This document shows, in pieces, positions 13,001 through 24,284 of a stretch of 64,000 nt of DNA. Each line of letters starts with the position of its first letter. The first letter of the stretch is position 1. The notes below the pieces were generated by a model. It worked only from the letters and a program-made list of their open reading frames with translations, did no database searches and had not been told where the DNA came from. Position numbers and translations under genes: made by a program. Source of the stretch: Saccharum officinarum (lineage: Eukaryota; Streptophyta; Magnoliopsida; Poales; Poaceae); assembly GCA_020631735.1 (NCBI GenBank), contig CM036215.1, positions 18,316,346-18,380,345 on the forward strand. The letters are read 5' to 3'.

Positions 13001-13840
13001 TAGGTACGTATATATAGGGAGGAAAACTCTCCACCTCCATGTCAACTAGCGATATGGTGCTAATTAACGTTGCACCATCCACCTCCGCTAATAGGCCTAA
13101 GTAATCATTTAAGCCCATTAGTAAATAAATGTATGGGCCTTTGAGATTTATTAGGATTATTGCACATGGGCTTTGAGAGTTGGAAAATAAATGAGAGATT
13201 TATTATTTTCAGAATTAATTATTTTCATGGATAAAATAATTCTAGAAAAGTCCAGAATTATTATTTAAGCCGCGAAAAATACTCCGAAAGCTCTGAAAAT
13301 TCAGGGAAATTTTCCAGAGACATTATGGAACATGAGGAACCCAAATAAAGTATTTGGAGCTCACTAAAAGGTAATTTTGGAGCATCTAAAAATTAGATTA
13401 TGCTCACAGACAAGTGAAAATAAGCTACAGAAAAAGTCAGAAAAATTCCCGAGAAGTTTGTAGAGATTGATTGATGGACGAAAAACTGAAAGGAGTGATT
13501 TGGGTTACAAAGAAAATATTTTGGGAAGCTCTCAATGAAACTTGAGCTGAGAGACAAGAAATTTGATTGCAGAAAAAGGATAAAGGTATAGCAGAGAAGG
13601 ATAATTACCTACTAAACGCATTTTAATAAAAACAGTTTGAATTGATTTTTGTACCTTGGTCAAAACCAAACAATACAAAAACACAATGCATTAGCATGTA
13701 TGCACAACAATGTTGCTACATCCTAAGATGAATTTTAATTTAACGAAAATTTTTATTTTCCTATGTTTTCATGAGCACAAAAATACACAATTAAATCATT
13801 TTAGCTCTATTTCCAAATAAGCAATTTTTCGGGTGTTACA
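10012..13840 (-). repeat. Right LTR (5' LTR) of the minus-strand element
   Basis: 3829 bp. Differences from the left LTR seen by eye include gtgGgg/gtgAgg near 10283, a one-base indel near 11416 and single substitutions near 10361, 10650, 11496, 12010, 13186, 13304 and 13330. Some of these are transitions. Confidence 0.95.
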
Positions 13841-13845
13841 GTGAG
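13841..13845. repeat. Target site duplication GTGAG, right
   Basis: Pairs with 2794-2798. The Ty3 coding frame resumes directly after it. Confidence 0.95.
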
Positions 13846-14457
13846 TAGTCACTTCGAAAGGAGATCACTAATCTCAAGGACAAGGTTGGGGAGGTTGAGC
13901 TTCGCCATGACTATCTTGAGTCCAAGGTGCTTGAGTGCGAGGATCGGATTGAGCGTCAGAGGCTTACTAGGAGAGAGTTCCACGAGAAGGAGAAGCTGCG
14001 TGGCATCAGGAAGTTTGCCCTGGAGGCCCATTGCAACACAATGGAGAAGCTAGCTGTGGAGGCTGCCGTCACCACCACCTACAACATGCACCACCTGGTT
14101 CACTACATCAAGAGCACCGAGTACCTTCAGGACAAGGTGAACCGCATCAGTCAGGCTTAGATCGACGCTGATCGCAAGCGTGTCTAGGAGATCGGGAAGG
14201 TCCTAGACGTCCTCTTACCTGGGATGCGCAAGAAACCGCGCAGACAGCCTTTCCACGTTGAGGCCACCAAACTCAACTTCAAGGCTTGCCCGACTGAGGG
14301 TTACTCAGAGGTTCCGAGGACTGAGATGCTGGACTACGCTCTCACCTATGTCGCGAGGATCCACCACTCCGACGATGAGCTTCGTGCCATGGAGGGCACT
14401 CCTGAGGCTTCCACTTCTGGTCCTTCTACACCACCTTGCACTGCCAGACAGGAGTAG
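13846..14457 (+). pseudogene. Pre-gag coiled-coil ORF of the Ty3 element, right part
   Basis: Continues the frame of 2497-2798. TAG stops occur at 13846-13848, 14158-14160 and 14185-14187; the two later ones fit well as former CAG glutamine codons. The first half is strongly helical and charged. The second half is basic (MRKKPRRQPFH) and ends in a Ser/Thr/Pro-rich tail at the TAG of 14455-14457. No enzymatic motif is recognised. The encoded protein may be structural, as an accessory to gag, but this is inference. Confidence 0.6.
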
Positions 14458-14794
14458 TTACCTTTTTTCACATAATCATGTAATAAGGTAGTAGTAGACA
14501 TGTTAAGCCCGGTGTGGCTAGAGATATGATGATGCACTTATGGAGTAATATAGGATGTCCCACTTTTGGAGCTGCCTGCGAGTAGCATGATTCCCACGAA
14601 TCTGTCAGTGTAGCTACTAGAGATATCGCTATGTAATAAATTAATGTAATGGATGTTGTGGATCTTATCACATCTTATGGTTCTTATTTGCATCTTTATA
14701 TGAGTGTTGGATAGTTATCTCTTTTTAAATTGATAAAATCGCTTAACTATGCATCTAATGAAAATGTTAAACAACGAACTGACCCTGCAGAGAG
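14458..14794. other. Spacer between the pre-gag ORF and gag
   Basis: AT-rich and non-coding. It ends in a pyrimidine-containing ACCCTGCAG just before the gag ATG, which resembles a 3' splice site. If so, gag could be translated from a spliced message; untested. Confidence 0.35.
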
Positions 14795-15554
14795 ATGTCT
14801 TGTCGTCGATCCACTCGTCTGAACAACCGCTCTCTTTCCCCCACGCCTATGGCCCATGGTCATGGTCAAGGCCATGGAGGAGACCGGGGAGTTCCCTTTG
14901 GTGTCAGGGAAGAGCCTACACCAGAGGAGCCTACACTGGTGGCGGGTGCTGCCCAGCATCTTGGAGGAGAAGCACTGCCGCCGCCGCCACCACCATAGTT
15001 GGCGGAGGTGATGGACCGCCAAACCCGCCTCTTGGAGACACTAGCTTAGGGAATGCTTCACCACCACGGGGGTCCTCCTAATGACTTCTAGCGGAAGTTC
15101 GAGGGTTTTCTCAAGCTGAGGCCTCCTACTTTCGACACCGCCGACGATGACCCCATCGCCGCTGAGGACTGGCTCCGTGAGATGGAAAAGAAGCTGGACC
15201 TCACCACCTGCACTAACGAGGAGTGCGTGGGGGTAGCCGCCCACCAGCTCACTGGCACTGCACGCGCATGGTGGGACAGCTACTGCGACGCCCACGAGGA
15301 CCCAGGGAGTATTTCTTGGGAGGAGTTTGCCAAGGCTTTTCATGAGCAACACGTGCCTGAGGGCGTCATGGATGCCAAGGTGGAGGAGTTTTGCAACATC
15401 TCCCAGGGCTCCCAGAAGGTTCAGGAGTACACTACTCGTTTCACCCGCATGATGAGGTATGCTCCAGGTGAGACCGATACCGAGAAGAAGAAGATGTACT
15501 GTTTTAAGAAGGGGCTGAACTCTCATCTCAAGGTGGCCCTCCCAGAAGGTTCAG
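14795..15554 (+). pseudogene. gag: gag of the Ty3 element (C-terminally deleted)
   Basis: Starts at ATG 14795 (MSCRRSTRLNN). One frame runs to about 15554 with TAG stops at 14996, 15047 and 15089. Residues encoded from about 15100 form a typical Retrotrans_gag domain: LRPPTFD, AEDWLREMEK, ARAWWDSY, WEEFAKAFHEQ, QEYTTRFTRMMRYAP and [12 protein letters not shown] low-complexity proline run precedes the first stop. Zinc knuckle and protease are missing because the frame is joined abruptly to the middle of RT at about 15540-15556. At this join a 16-bp string from 15409-15424 is repeated at 15539-15554. Confidence 0.85.
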
Positions 15555-16604
15555 ATGAAAATCAGACCCGACGACATTCCTAAGACAGCTTTCGTCACTA
15601 GATATGGGCAGTATGAGTTCACAGTGGTGTCCTTCAGACTCACTAATGCCCCGGCTTATTTCATGAACATGATGAATAAGGTATTCATGGACAAACTGGA
15701 CAAGTTTGTAGTGGTGTTCATTGATGACATCCTTATCTATTCCTCCACCACCGAAGAACATGAGCAACACTTGAGAGTGGTTCTGGAGAAGTTGAGGCAG
15801 AATCAGCTGTATGCCAAGTTCAGCAAATGTGACTTTTGGCTCGAAGAAGTTGCTTTCCTTCATCATGTTCTCACTGCTGAGGGAGTCGCTGTAGATCCCG
15901 CAAAGATTGAAGCTATGAAAGAGTGGGAACAACCCCGCAATGTGACCGATATCCGCAGCTTTCTTGGATTAGCCGGGTACTATCGCAGATTCATCGAGAA
16001 CTTCTCAAAGATAGCCAAGCCCATGACTAACCTACTGAAGAAGACTAATAAGTTTGAATGGACGCCCGAGTGTGAGCACAGCTTCTAGACTCTGAAACAT
16101 AAGCTCAACACCACTCCTGTCCTTGCCTTGCCTGATATCCAGAAAGACTTCGTGGTCTATTGTGATGCATCCAGACAGGGACTCGGCTATGTTCTGATGC
16201 AGAGTGGAAGAGTCATTGCCTATGCGTCCCGACAGTTGAAGGACCATGAGCAACGCTACCCAACCCATGATTTGGAGCTTGCCACTGTCGTGCATGCCCT
16301 AAAGATATGGAGGCACTACTTGATCGGAAATAAGTGTGATATCTACACCGATCACAAGAGCCTAAAGTACTTCTTCACTCAAGAAGATCTAAACATGAGA
16401 CAGCACCAATGGCTAGAGCTTATAAAGGATTATGATCTGGAGATTCACTGTCATCCAGGAAAGGCTAATGTAGTCGCTGATGCCTTGAGCCGAAAGAGCT
16501 ATTGCCACAATCTGTCCATGGAAGCTGTACCACCTGAGCTATGTCAGGAAATGGGCAAACTTCGTCTCAAAATCCTACCCAAGGGTATGTTGAACGAGCT
16601 TTGA
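15555..16604 (+). pseudogene. pol: Reverse transcriptase and RNase H of the Ty3 element
   Basis: The frame begins inside RT, at [12 protein letters not shown], so palm/finger sequence upstream is deleted. RT active-site FIDDILIYS is intact, followed by [12 protein letters not shown]. RNase H follows, with [35 protein letters not shown] and [13 protein letters not shown] at 16086-16088 (between EHSF and TLK, where relatives have Q) and a TGA at 16602-16604 interrupt the frame. The frame differs from that of gag, consistent with the deletion join. It is not expected to make a functional enzyme. Confidence 0.9.
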
Positions 16605-17579
16605 GTGCAATACAACCTCAAGGATCAGATCCGCAATGCTCAACTGGAATATCCAGAAATTTGGGAAATCCGAGAACTCATGAAGAAGGGCAAGTGCCCC
16701 GAGTTCAGGGCAGATGAGCAAGGAGTGTACTGGTACAAGGATAGAATCTGTGTACCATCTAATTCCACCTTGCGGCGAGAAATCTTGGAAGAGGGTCATG
16801 ACTCCAAGTATTGTATTCACCCAGGAAGCACCAAAATGTATACTGATCTAAAGAAACAGTTCTAGTGGAAGAACATGAAGGCAGATATTGCCAGGCATGT
16901 CGCGCGATGCGACATCTGCAATAGGGTCAAGGCTGAACATCAAAGACCAGCCAGATTGCTTAAACCCTTGGACGTTTCGATATGGAAATGGGAGAGCATA
17001 TCCATGGACTTTATAGTAGGTTTACCTCGAACCCCTAAAGGCCATGACTCGATTTGGGTGATCGTTGACCGACTGACCAAGGTAGCTCACTTCATAGCGG
17101 TGAGGACTGACTACAGAGTTGAGAAGCTAGCAGATCTGTACATTGAGCACATTCTCAGACTCCACGGAGCCCCCACTAGCATAGTGTCTGATCGTGGTAC
17201 GCAATACGTGTCCAAGTTCTATAAGAGTCTCGATAAGGCTATAGGGACTCGACTTCACTACAGTACCGCATACCACCCACAGACAGATGGTCAGACAGAG
17301 AGGGTTAATCATATTTTGGAGGATATGCTCCGAGCTTGTGTCTTGAAGTATGGGTCTAATTGGGAGAAAAGTTTGTCCCACGTAGAGTTCTCATACAACA
17401 ACAGCTACCAGGCTAGTCTTAAGATGTCACCGTTCGAGGCTTTGTATGGCAGAAAGTGTAGAACCCCTCTGATGTGGTCAGAAGTGGGAGAGAGATCATT
17501 CTTTGGCCCCGCAAAGATCAAAGATGCCGAAGGAGTCACCCAAGTGCGAGAAAACCTAAGGATTGCCCAAAGCCGATAG
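16605..17579 (+). pseudogene. pol: Integrase of the Ty3 element
   Basis: Same frame as RT. The amino-terminal zinc-binding region is visible (HPGSTKMY ... CDICNRVK) but split by TAG 16863-16865, where the conserved FWW pattern suggests a former TGG. The DDE core is recognisable: MDFIVGLP, then VSDRGTQYVS, then HPQTDGQTERVN. Conserved FSYNNSYQ and PFEALYGRKCRTP follow. The segment ends at TAG 17577-17579, in a position where relatives have glutamine (AQSR-Q-KSYAD). Confidence 0.9.
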
Positions 17580-18055
17580 AAGAGTTACGCAGATAACCGT
17601 CGGAGAGACCTTGAGTTCCAGGTTGGGGACTATGTCTATCTCAAAGTTCCCCACTCCGAGGCACCGTCAGATTTCATGTGAAAGGAAAGTTGGCACCTAG
17701 GTACGTGGGACCATACAGGATTTGTCAGAGGATTGGCAAGTTAGCATACAAGGTAGAGTTGCCTGAGGAGTTAACAGGAGTACACCCAGTGTTTCACGTG
17801 TCACAGCTACACAAGTGCTTGCAGCTGCTAGAGCAAGAGGTACACACAGATGCACTGGATATCCAGGACACCCTAGAGTACAAGGAACACCCAATCCGGA
17901 TACTAGACAGAGCTGAGAAGGAAACTAGAAGCACCGTGATACCCATGTGCAAGGTTCAGTGGAGTAACCACACAGAACGAGAAGCTACATCGGAGAAAGA
18001 GTCCGAACTCCGGATGCTTTACCCCTACCTCTTTGAAAGGTATGTCACACCTTAG
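17580..18055 (+). pseudogene. pol: C-terminal integrase tail with chromodomain-like region
   Basis: KSYADNRRRDLEF and GDYVYLKV continue the integrase, then an apparent one-base loss near 17648 shifts the frame. From 17678 the shifted frame gives KLAPRYVGPYRI, VHPVFHVSQLHKC and then a chromodomain-like end (HPIRILDRAEKETRS, VQWSNHTEREAT). This tail is typical of plant chromoviruses, in which it can guide integration to marked chromatin. The key aromatic position after EAT reads S where tryptophan is usual. Confidence 0.8.
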
Positions 18056-18072
18056 ATCTCGGGATGAGATTC

Positions 18073-18087
18073 CTTGAGGGGGAGGAC
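18073..18087 (+). promoter_or_regulatory. Polypurine tract of the Ty3 element
   Basis: TTGAGGGGGAGGAC lies just before the 3' LTR, 18 bases after the pol stop. Confidence 0.8.
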
Positions 18088-18942
18088 TATAACAACCCAG
18101 AAGTTTCCAAGAAACAAAAATCACAACTACAAATTTTTTTCTAAAAATAACCTATATTTGGTGAGGTGTCATATAGGAAACCTAACCTAGTTGCACAAGT
18201 AGCACCTAAAGTAGTTAATTACATTTTGCATTTAACTATATATTCATGAGTTGCTTTTTATGTTCTTTGTACTGTTAAATAAAAGCAACCACCTTTATTT
18301 AAATAAGTGCTAAATTAAATAAATGTACTAATACAATCTTGTTATCTGGAGTAAACCCTAAGATACATCTTGTGGACCCCATTGTGTTAACCAAGTGGAG
18401 GCAATATATTTGTATGCATACAAAAGCCTTGGTTTAGTTAGAATAAAGAAAATACAAAATGGAAAACCCAAACAAATAAAAGGAAATGGAAAGAATCTTT
18501 CTAGCACATCCAACCACAGCGGCCCCGCCCAAACCGTGGTTGTGCGCTCCTCTTCGCGCGTCCGCGCGTGCGCCCACCACATAGGCCGTCCCAACATGCC
18601 GCAGGCGCCCGGCCTGCATTGCCAACCTGCAAACGCCAAGGGCGATTCGCCCTTCTTCTCTCTCGCTCGATGACGAGAGGGTCCCACGAGTCATCGCCTT
18701 CCTCCCGTCTCCCATGTCCTCTGCTCGCCGAGACAGAAAACGGAGAAGGGGGAAGGAGGGGACAAGGTCCTGCAACGCACGAGGGAAGATTCCCTTTGCC
18801 CCCTGTTATGCCATGCACGCCAAGCCACCGAGCCGGCCCCGCATGCCAGCAACACGCACGCTACCCTGCCCTACGCTCAGCACGCGCGCGTGACCTCACC
18901 ATGGCCGCGCAAGAGCATGCACCGGGTGCCTACCACCCTGAC
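18088..18942 (+). repeat. 3' LTR of the Ty3 element, first part
   Basis: Begins TATAACAACCC; the usual TG has become TA. It is interrupted at CTGAC (18938-18942) by the tandem giant-LTR element and is taken up again at 41245. The 18490-18940 stretch is GC-rich with overlapping frames on both strands, a composition effect. Confidence 0.7.
18938..18942. repeat. Target site duplication CTGAC, left
   Basis: Matches 41240-41244 exactly and flanks the entire three-LTR structure. Confidence 0.9.
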
Positions 18943-19939
18943 TGCAACACCCCAGGTGTTTATCACTAGTTAAGCAAGGGTTTTCGAGTTCAAACATGAC
19001 ATTTGAAGTGGTAATGAAGATGTCAAAGCCAAGTCTATGGAATAGAGTCCCAACTTAAACTTGAATATTGCACCATCGCTTACATATAGGCCCTTTTCAA
19101 AAATGTATGCTTGGGTGGTGTTATTGCAATATCTTCATGTATCTCACCTTTGTACCTATCTATAGTGACCCCTGGAAAAGTTTCGTAAAGTTTGGAATCA
19201 AAAAGTCACATGAAATGATAAGTTTCATTCCTATTGGAATTTGCCCCATTAAGTTAATGAAACTATAGAACATCCACCAAACCTTGCAAACTGTCCAAAT
19301 GACTCTAGATGAACTCTACAACACCTTAACTACACTTAAGGCACTTAATGGAACAATGTTCATGTTGATCATTTTGCCTAAATGTGCTTCTAAGTGATGG
19401 TTGACCATGTATGGACCCGAGAACACTTTTGTTTGACCGTTTCAAAAGTGTGACCTAGAAGCTTTGCATGACTATGCGCCCTTTGACAAAGTCGTAGAGA
19501 ATTTTATAAGGAACAAACTTTATTTAAAAGTCAAGCCATGAAAATGTGAGGAACATGCTCAAACAGGGCTCACAAGTCAGTTTTAGGGCTGATTTCAGCA
19601 CTTAGCCATTTAAAGCCCTAATTCCAGTAACATCGACGTTGGCATCCCGCGTTCTTGTGATTTTGCTAACCAACATGATTTGACCCCTTAACAAAAGTTG
19701 GAGTTTATGTTATGAAGAACAACATGTAAAAAGTTGGGATCAATTTGACCAAGTTTGGCATTGCAAAATTCCAAAACCGATCCCTAGCTTAACTTGTTGA
19801 CACTGGTGATTTGGGGACTGATTATCTCCTAATCTGTGGGTCTTATGATCTTGGTGCTTAAATGAAATTTGTAGAGTATACTAAGATGAACAACTTTGCT
19901 ATTTGACCCAATTCGAAAATCGGCCTGTATCGAGCCCAA

Positions 19940-20640
19940 AATGGCGTCCCAGCATGGCCTCACCGAAGCCCGCCACGTGCTCGACAGGTGTCCCCTAAGG
20001 GATGGGCGTGGCGGCCATGCGCCGTGCGTCTCCTCCATGGACGTCGTGCGTCCTTCTCTCTGCCGCGTGCCCTGCCTCCTCCTTGCATGTGTTGAACGCT
20101 GAGCCGCTCACAGACGCGCCAGGCTCCCCACTGCTCACCCTCCTCCGCTCTCTCCCTTGCTCGGCTCCGCCCTGAGCGCGCTGCCGCGACGTCCGCCATG
20201 GCTGAGCTCCGGCCGCCCCGTGATTCCTTGTCTCCGGCCTCCCTCCACCCGAACCGGCCATGCCATCATGTTCCCCATACCAAGCCGCCCCTCCCGCGCC
20301 CCTTCCTCGGCCCTGTTGGTCGCCGGCAAGCTCCGGCAACGGAGCCGCCAGGGCAGTTTCGCCGGTCACTGTGGACATCGAGCCACAGTTCCGCTCTCAG
20401 TCATCCACGACCACCGATAGAGTTGCTCGGGCACGGGGATGGACGCGCGGCCCAAGGCTCGCCGCCGTTGGCCTTCCCCTGGCCGGAGCTAGCACCGCCG
20501 GTGAATCGTTTCCCCCTCCTCTGCTCTGTTCTTCCGGAGGAAGAAGAAGGCCCCTATGCCTCTCTCTGTCTTTCTCCAAGAGCATGACAGGCGGGCCCGG
20601 TTGGGCAAAGGGTCCCACTTGTCGGTTTAAGGAGTGGCTG
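19940..20640. repeat. GC-rich block of LTR A
   Basis: High-GC, CpG-containing stretch in which frames stay open on both strands. It recurs in LTR B (about 27975-28675) and LTR C (about 37155-37856). Frames shift between copies through one-base indels, so I do not call genes. Many differences between copies are C/T or G/A changes at CpG. Confidence 0.6.
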
Positions 20641-21927
20641 TTTTGGGTGTGTTTTCGGGTGCGCCTAGCATATTCGGTTAGGTATGGATAAATCCTGTTT
20701 TTGAAATTCAGATTTTATGTAAATCTTCTAAAATGCATATCTCTTGCTAGGTAAATCCAAAAATAGCAAAAGTGGACTTTTTGGAAACCTTGGGAAAAGA
20801 TCTATGCAGTGGAGTCATAATATGTTACATGTTGTAGATATTTTCTGATGTCTTTATTTTAAGCCTTAAAAATGCTCCAAAAATGCTTACCAACTTGAGC
20901 AGAGCCATATCTAGAGTTTTAGAACTCCAAAAATGATGATTCTTGTTTTGTTAATTTTGTGATGACATGTACTTGCTAGGAAAAATATTAAACACACTAA
21001 TTGTTCACTGTTTTCTTAGGGTTTTGATTGGACCTTGATAAATAAGGAAATCTATATTATTTTGCTTGTCATTTTATATCTTGAGTCATGATGCTCCAAA
21101 TGATGTGAAATTTTGATGGTAGGTTTGTCATGATATGAATGTATTGTAGTATAAATTTCATGGTCATTGCTTACTGTGTGCTCAAGTTATTGATTTAACT
21201 TGTTTATGGCTTGATAAATAGCTTATAAATACTATATAATTGATAAAATGGAAAATGTTGTTTTATTAGCTTAGTATGATGTTTATATATCATATTGATT
21301 CATACTATGTCCCTGTGTTCATAGAAAATATTGAGTTATTGATTCATCTTGCTCTCACATGAATTATTGCAATATCCATTTGTCTTTTTCATAGAGGTTG
21401 ATATACATGTCCAAATGACTTGAAATTTGGATAGTAAACTATTGAGAGAATATATGGGCCACTTTAATTTTGGTAGAATTTATTGTGCACTTTTGATAGG
21501 TGTTCATAATTCCACCTAATTATCTAAATGAATTAGGAAAATATATTAAAAGAATTTATTTAGTAATGGACACTTTGTTTTCTGGTGTTCATTAGTCATG
21601 TGTGAAATGTTGGTAAAGTTGGTTTTGTCTAATTATATGTTTGCAACATAAGTTAATAATTATTTCTTGCAAATGATGTTTCTGGACAGATCTGGGAACT
21701 TAGCAAAGTTCTTCATGATAATTTGCTTTGTTGTGAAACTTATTTATACAAAAGTTGTAGATAATTTATGTATCTAGCTGCTGTTAAAATTTGGTATCAT
21801 TTGGTCAAGTAGTTTTTGAGTTATAGATGTTTAAAGTCAGGTTCCAGATTTGGTTGCTCTCTGTTTGGAGCGGACCAGATTCTGTAGTTTCATCTTTTAG
21901 ACCTATTAAACTTGGGAATCATGCTTA

Positions 21928-22171
21928 GGCCTTGTTCACTTCCCCCACCCAACCCAAAATATTTCCTCTTCCACCCATCATATCAAATCTTTCGACGCAT
22001 GCATGGAGCATTAAATGTAGGTAAAAAAGATAACTAATTGCATAGTTTGTCTGTAAATGTCGGGACGAATCTTTTGAGCCTAGTTAGTCTATAATTGGAC
22101 AAATTTTGCCAAATAACAACGAAAGGTGCTACAGTAACTTTTCGGCTACTTTTCGCGAAGTGAACACACCC
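21928..22171. mobile_element. Tourist-like (PIF/Harbinger) MITE, 244 bp
   Basis: Termini GGCCTTGTTCACTTC and, inverted, GGGTGTGTTCACTTC, flanked by TTA at 21925-21927 and 22172-22174. LTRs B and C have the uninterrupted site (ATGCTTAGGTGATATT at about 29947 and 39127), which defines both ends and the 3-bp duplication precisely. Confidence 0.92.
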
Positions 22172-23094
22172 TTAGGTGATATTGAATGAATTGTATATAA
22201 TTTCATAAGCTTTCCAGAATGTATTTTTACAAGTCATTTGGATTTGTATAACTCCAGATATGCTTGATTTACTCAACTACTGCATGTATGTCCAAATACA
22301 TGATTGCTTGGTTACTTTTCTTGCGTATTGCTAAGTGTGATTCATTTCTTTGGTGATTAAGTTAGTACACCTGAGGCTTTGTAAATCTTGAGTTATGTTT
22401 GGTATTGCTTCCCTTGCTATCTTAGCTTAATAGGTGATGTGATGTTTATTTGAGCGATGTGAAGTGCATATGTGTATTTAGCGTAACCTTGTACTTGCCT
22501 TGTTTAGTGTGTGATGCATCACCTATTGCATTCCTATATATATTCATACACTTGCATCTTGCATCTCATTTAGGTACGCTAGATGCACCACGTGAAGGAC
22601 CTGATGTGGAGCAAAACCCAAAGATGGAGTTGGTGGATCCATCCCGAAGATAGAAGGACCGGACAAGTGAAAGATTGGAGGATGCTCGCCAAGCGGGTTT
22701 CATCTGACATACTCTAACTTGAGTCGGATCCCAGGCAAGCCCCGGAGCATTATAAGCCTCCTATCTTCAAAGCAATTAATTATATATATATGTTATAAGT
22801 ATTGTTGCATTAAGTGGTAGGAGTTGGTTGAAAACCTTGCTGCATTATATCATTCCTTGTCCAGATATATGAATCCTTGAATCCTACATAGACTAGGATC
22901 GAGTAGATGCTTAGCCCAGCTTTAAGCGGTAGAAGTCAGGTGATTTCCTGTCACCTGCGAGATATAGGGATATTCATATATGGCACAGTTGGCTATATTT
23001 GCTATCGTGGAATGGAACCATGTGTTAATAAAATGAAATGAGACCGGGCGGGATGACGATAGTGAAGCAACAAGGCATGGAGGTCTTGGGTGTG

Positions 23095-23515
23095 AATCTA
23101 TCCCCGTCTGAGTCGTTTAAGGACCGATTCGCTGTACGTCCTTGAGTCATATTGAACGTAGTCTAACACTTAGTTGGCCGGATAAGTCGTTCCGACCGCG
23201 AAGCCGAGTAATGTGATTTAGGCCAGGAATCGAATGGCAGGTTGCTTCTTGGAGGAGAGAAAGGATGTGCTTGGGGACATTGGCGTGAGACCAAGGGGGG
23301 TTAGAGTCCCTATCACCTGGCAGAGTGTCGCCCTTGGGGTCGCGACATCATTCGGACCTGCGATTCCTGAATCATATGAAAAGGTGGCCTGTGCGACCCT
23401 GGCAGGGGTCTGCACGGTGAGTGTTAGAAATACCCCTCCAGCTGGATAGGAATTCGATTCGAATCGCCGTCGCTCCCGGTTAGTGAGCACTTGACTTGAG
23501 CAGCGGCAACGTAGA
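23095..23515 (+). repeat. Conserved LTR core block, copy in LTR A
   Basis: Counterpart of 1335-1750, 30885-31305 and 40065-40485. An antisense frame (23490-23218 here) is conserved among A, B and C only as far as the DNA is. Confidence 0.7.
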
Positions 23516-24272
23516 TTCCATTAAATTGAATGGATGGTTAATTGGATCACGATGGAAAGGTTGCCTCAATTTATACCTGCTATGGTTAATATTGTTTGCT
23601 CCTAATAAAGTGAGTGCTCTAGTACAGGTTCTAATATAGATGATAGGTTAATGATAATTAACTTGATGCTTAAGCATTAATGATTGATCATCTATATTAA
23701 GCTTTTATGCAAAATGTTGTCAAGCTAGCCCCACTTTATATCAGCCTTGCATGATCCTTGGTGTCACCTTATTTCTAGTTTCTGACGGGTAAGTCTAGCT
23801 AAGTACCTTCTTGTACTCAGGGTTTTATCCCCACTTGTTGCAGGTTGTGATATATCATGGCGGCTGCAAGAGTTGGTTGACTCCTGCCGTAGTGGCGGAG
23901 TGTGATCACGGTTATGATCCTTCTTATTTACCATATCTCTAATGCTTTTGTTGGAAGTCGACCGTGGCACTGGCATGTATTTGAAATAAGAATAATGTTA
24001 GTTTCAAATTACTTTGCTTCCGCTACTTTTGAACTTAAGTTGTAATAACTATGTTGAACTCCAATGTATATTGAATTTACTTGTGAAATGGTTGTAACAT
24101 GTGACTTGTTATGTTGAATCACTACGATCTTGGCTGGTATGTTGGTTGGTTTGAAATCCCTCACGATTTCATTGGACTACCAGAGTTATATGGGCTCAAG
24201 TGCGAGAATTTGATCACTTCGGTGATTGTTTTTGTACTTGTGCTCTTATAATTTGGACGGTTCTGTTACAGC

Positions 24273-24284
24273 TGGTATCGGAGC
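24273..24284 (+). promoter_or_regulatory. Primer binding site of internal domain 1
   Basis: TGGTATCGGAGC, two bases after LTR A; one mismatch to the initiator-Met consensus TGGTATCAGAGC. Confidence 0.8.

Larger units (their letters stand above)
2799..13840 (-). mobile_element. Non-autonomous LTR retrotransposon with 3.83-kb LTRs (LARD-like), minus strand
   Basis: Two direct repeats of 3828 and 3829 bp begin TGTCACACCCGG and end CGGGTGTTACA. They enclose 3385 bp of internal sequence and are flanked by GTGAG at 2794-2798 and 13841-13845. The primer binding site lies beside the right LTR and the polypurine tract beside the left one, which fixes the orientation as minus. The internal region keeps an open gag-protease frame but only fossil pol. 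I noticed roughly ten differences between the LTRs by eye, so the insertion is young. It interrupts the pre-gag ORF of the Ty3 element. Confidence 0.95.
18943..24270 (+). repeat. LTR A of the tandem element (5328 bp)
   Basis: Starts TGCAACACCCC and ends TCTGTTACA. It is about 245 bp longer than B and C, mainly because of a Tourist-like MITE at 21928-22171. By eye it differs from both B and C at many positions where B and C agree, for example near 19617, 19653, 19850, 19885 and 20101. Confidence 0.95.

Noticed and set aside
19896..20691. Several long frames on both strands in the GC-rich part of LTR A (and equivalents at 27864-28725 and 37117-37906)
   Set aside because: Frames overlap on both strands, change between copies through one-base indels and give low-complexity P/R/G/A residues. 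Composition explains them.
23218..23490. Antisense 90-codon frame repeated at 31007-31279 and 40187-40459, longer at 1383-1727
   Set aside because: Conserved because the DNA block is conserved; altered by indels in the fourth copy; no domain.
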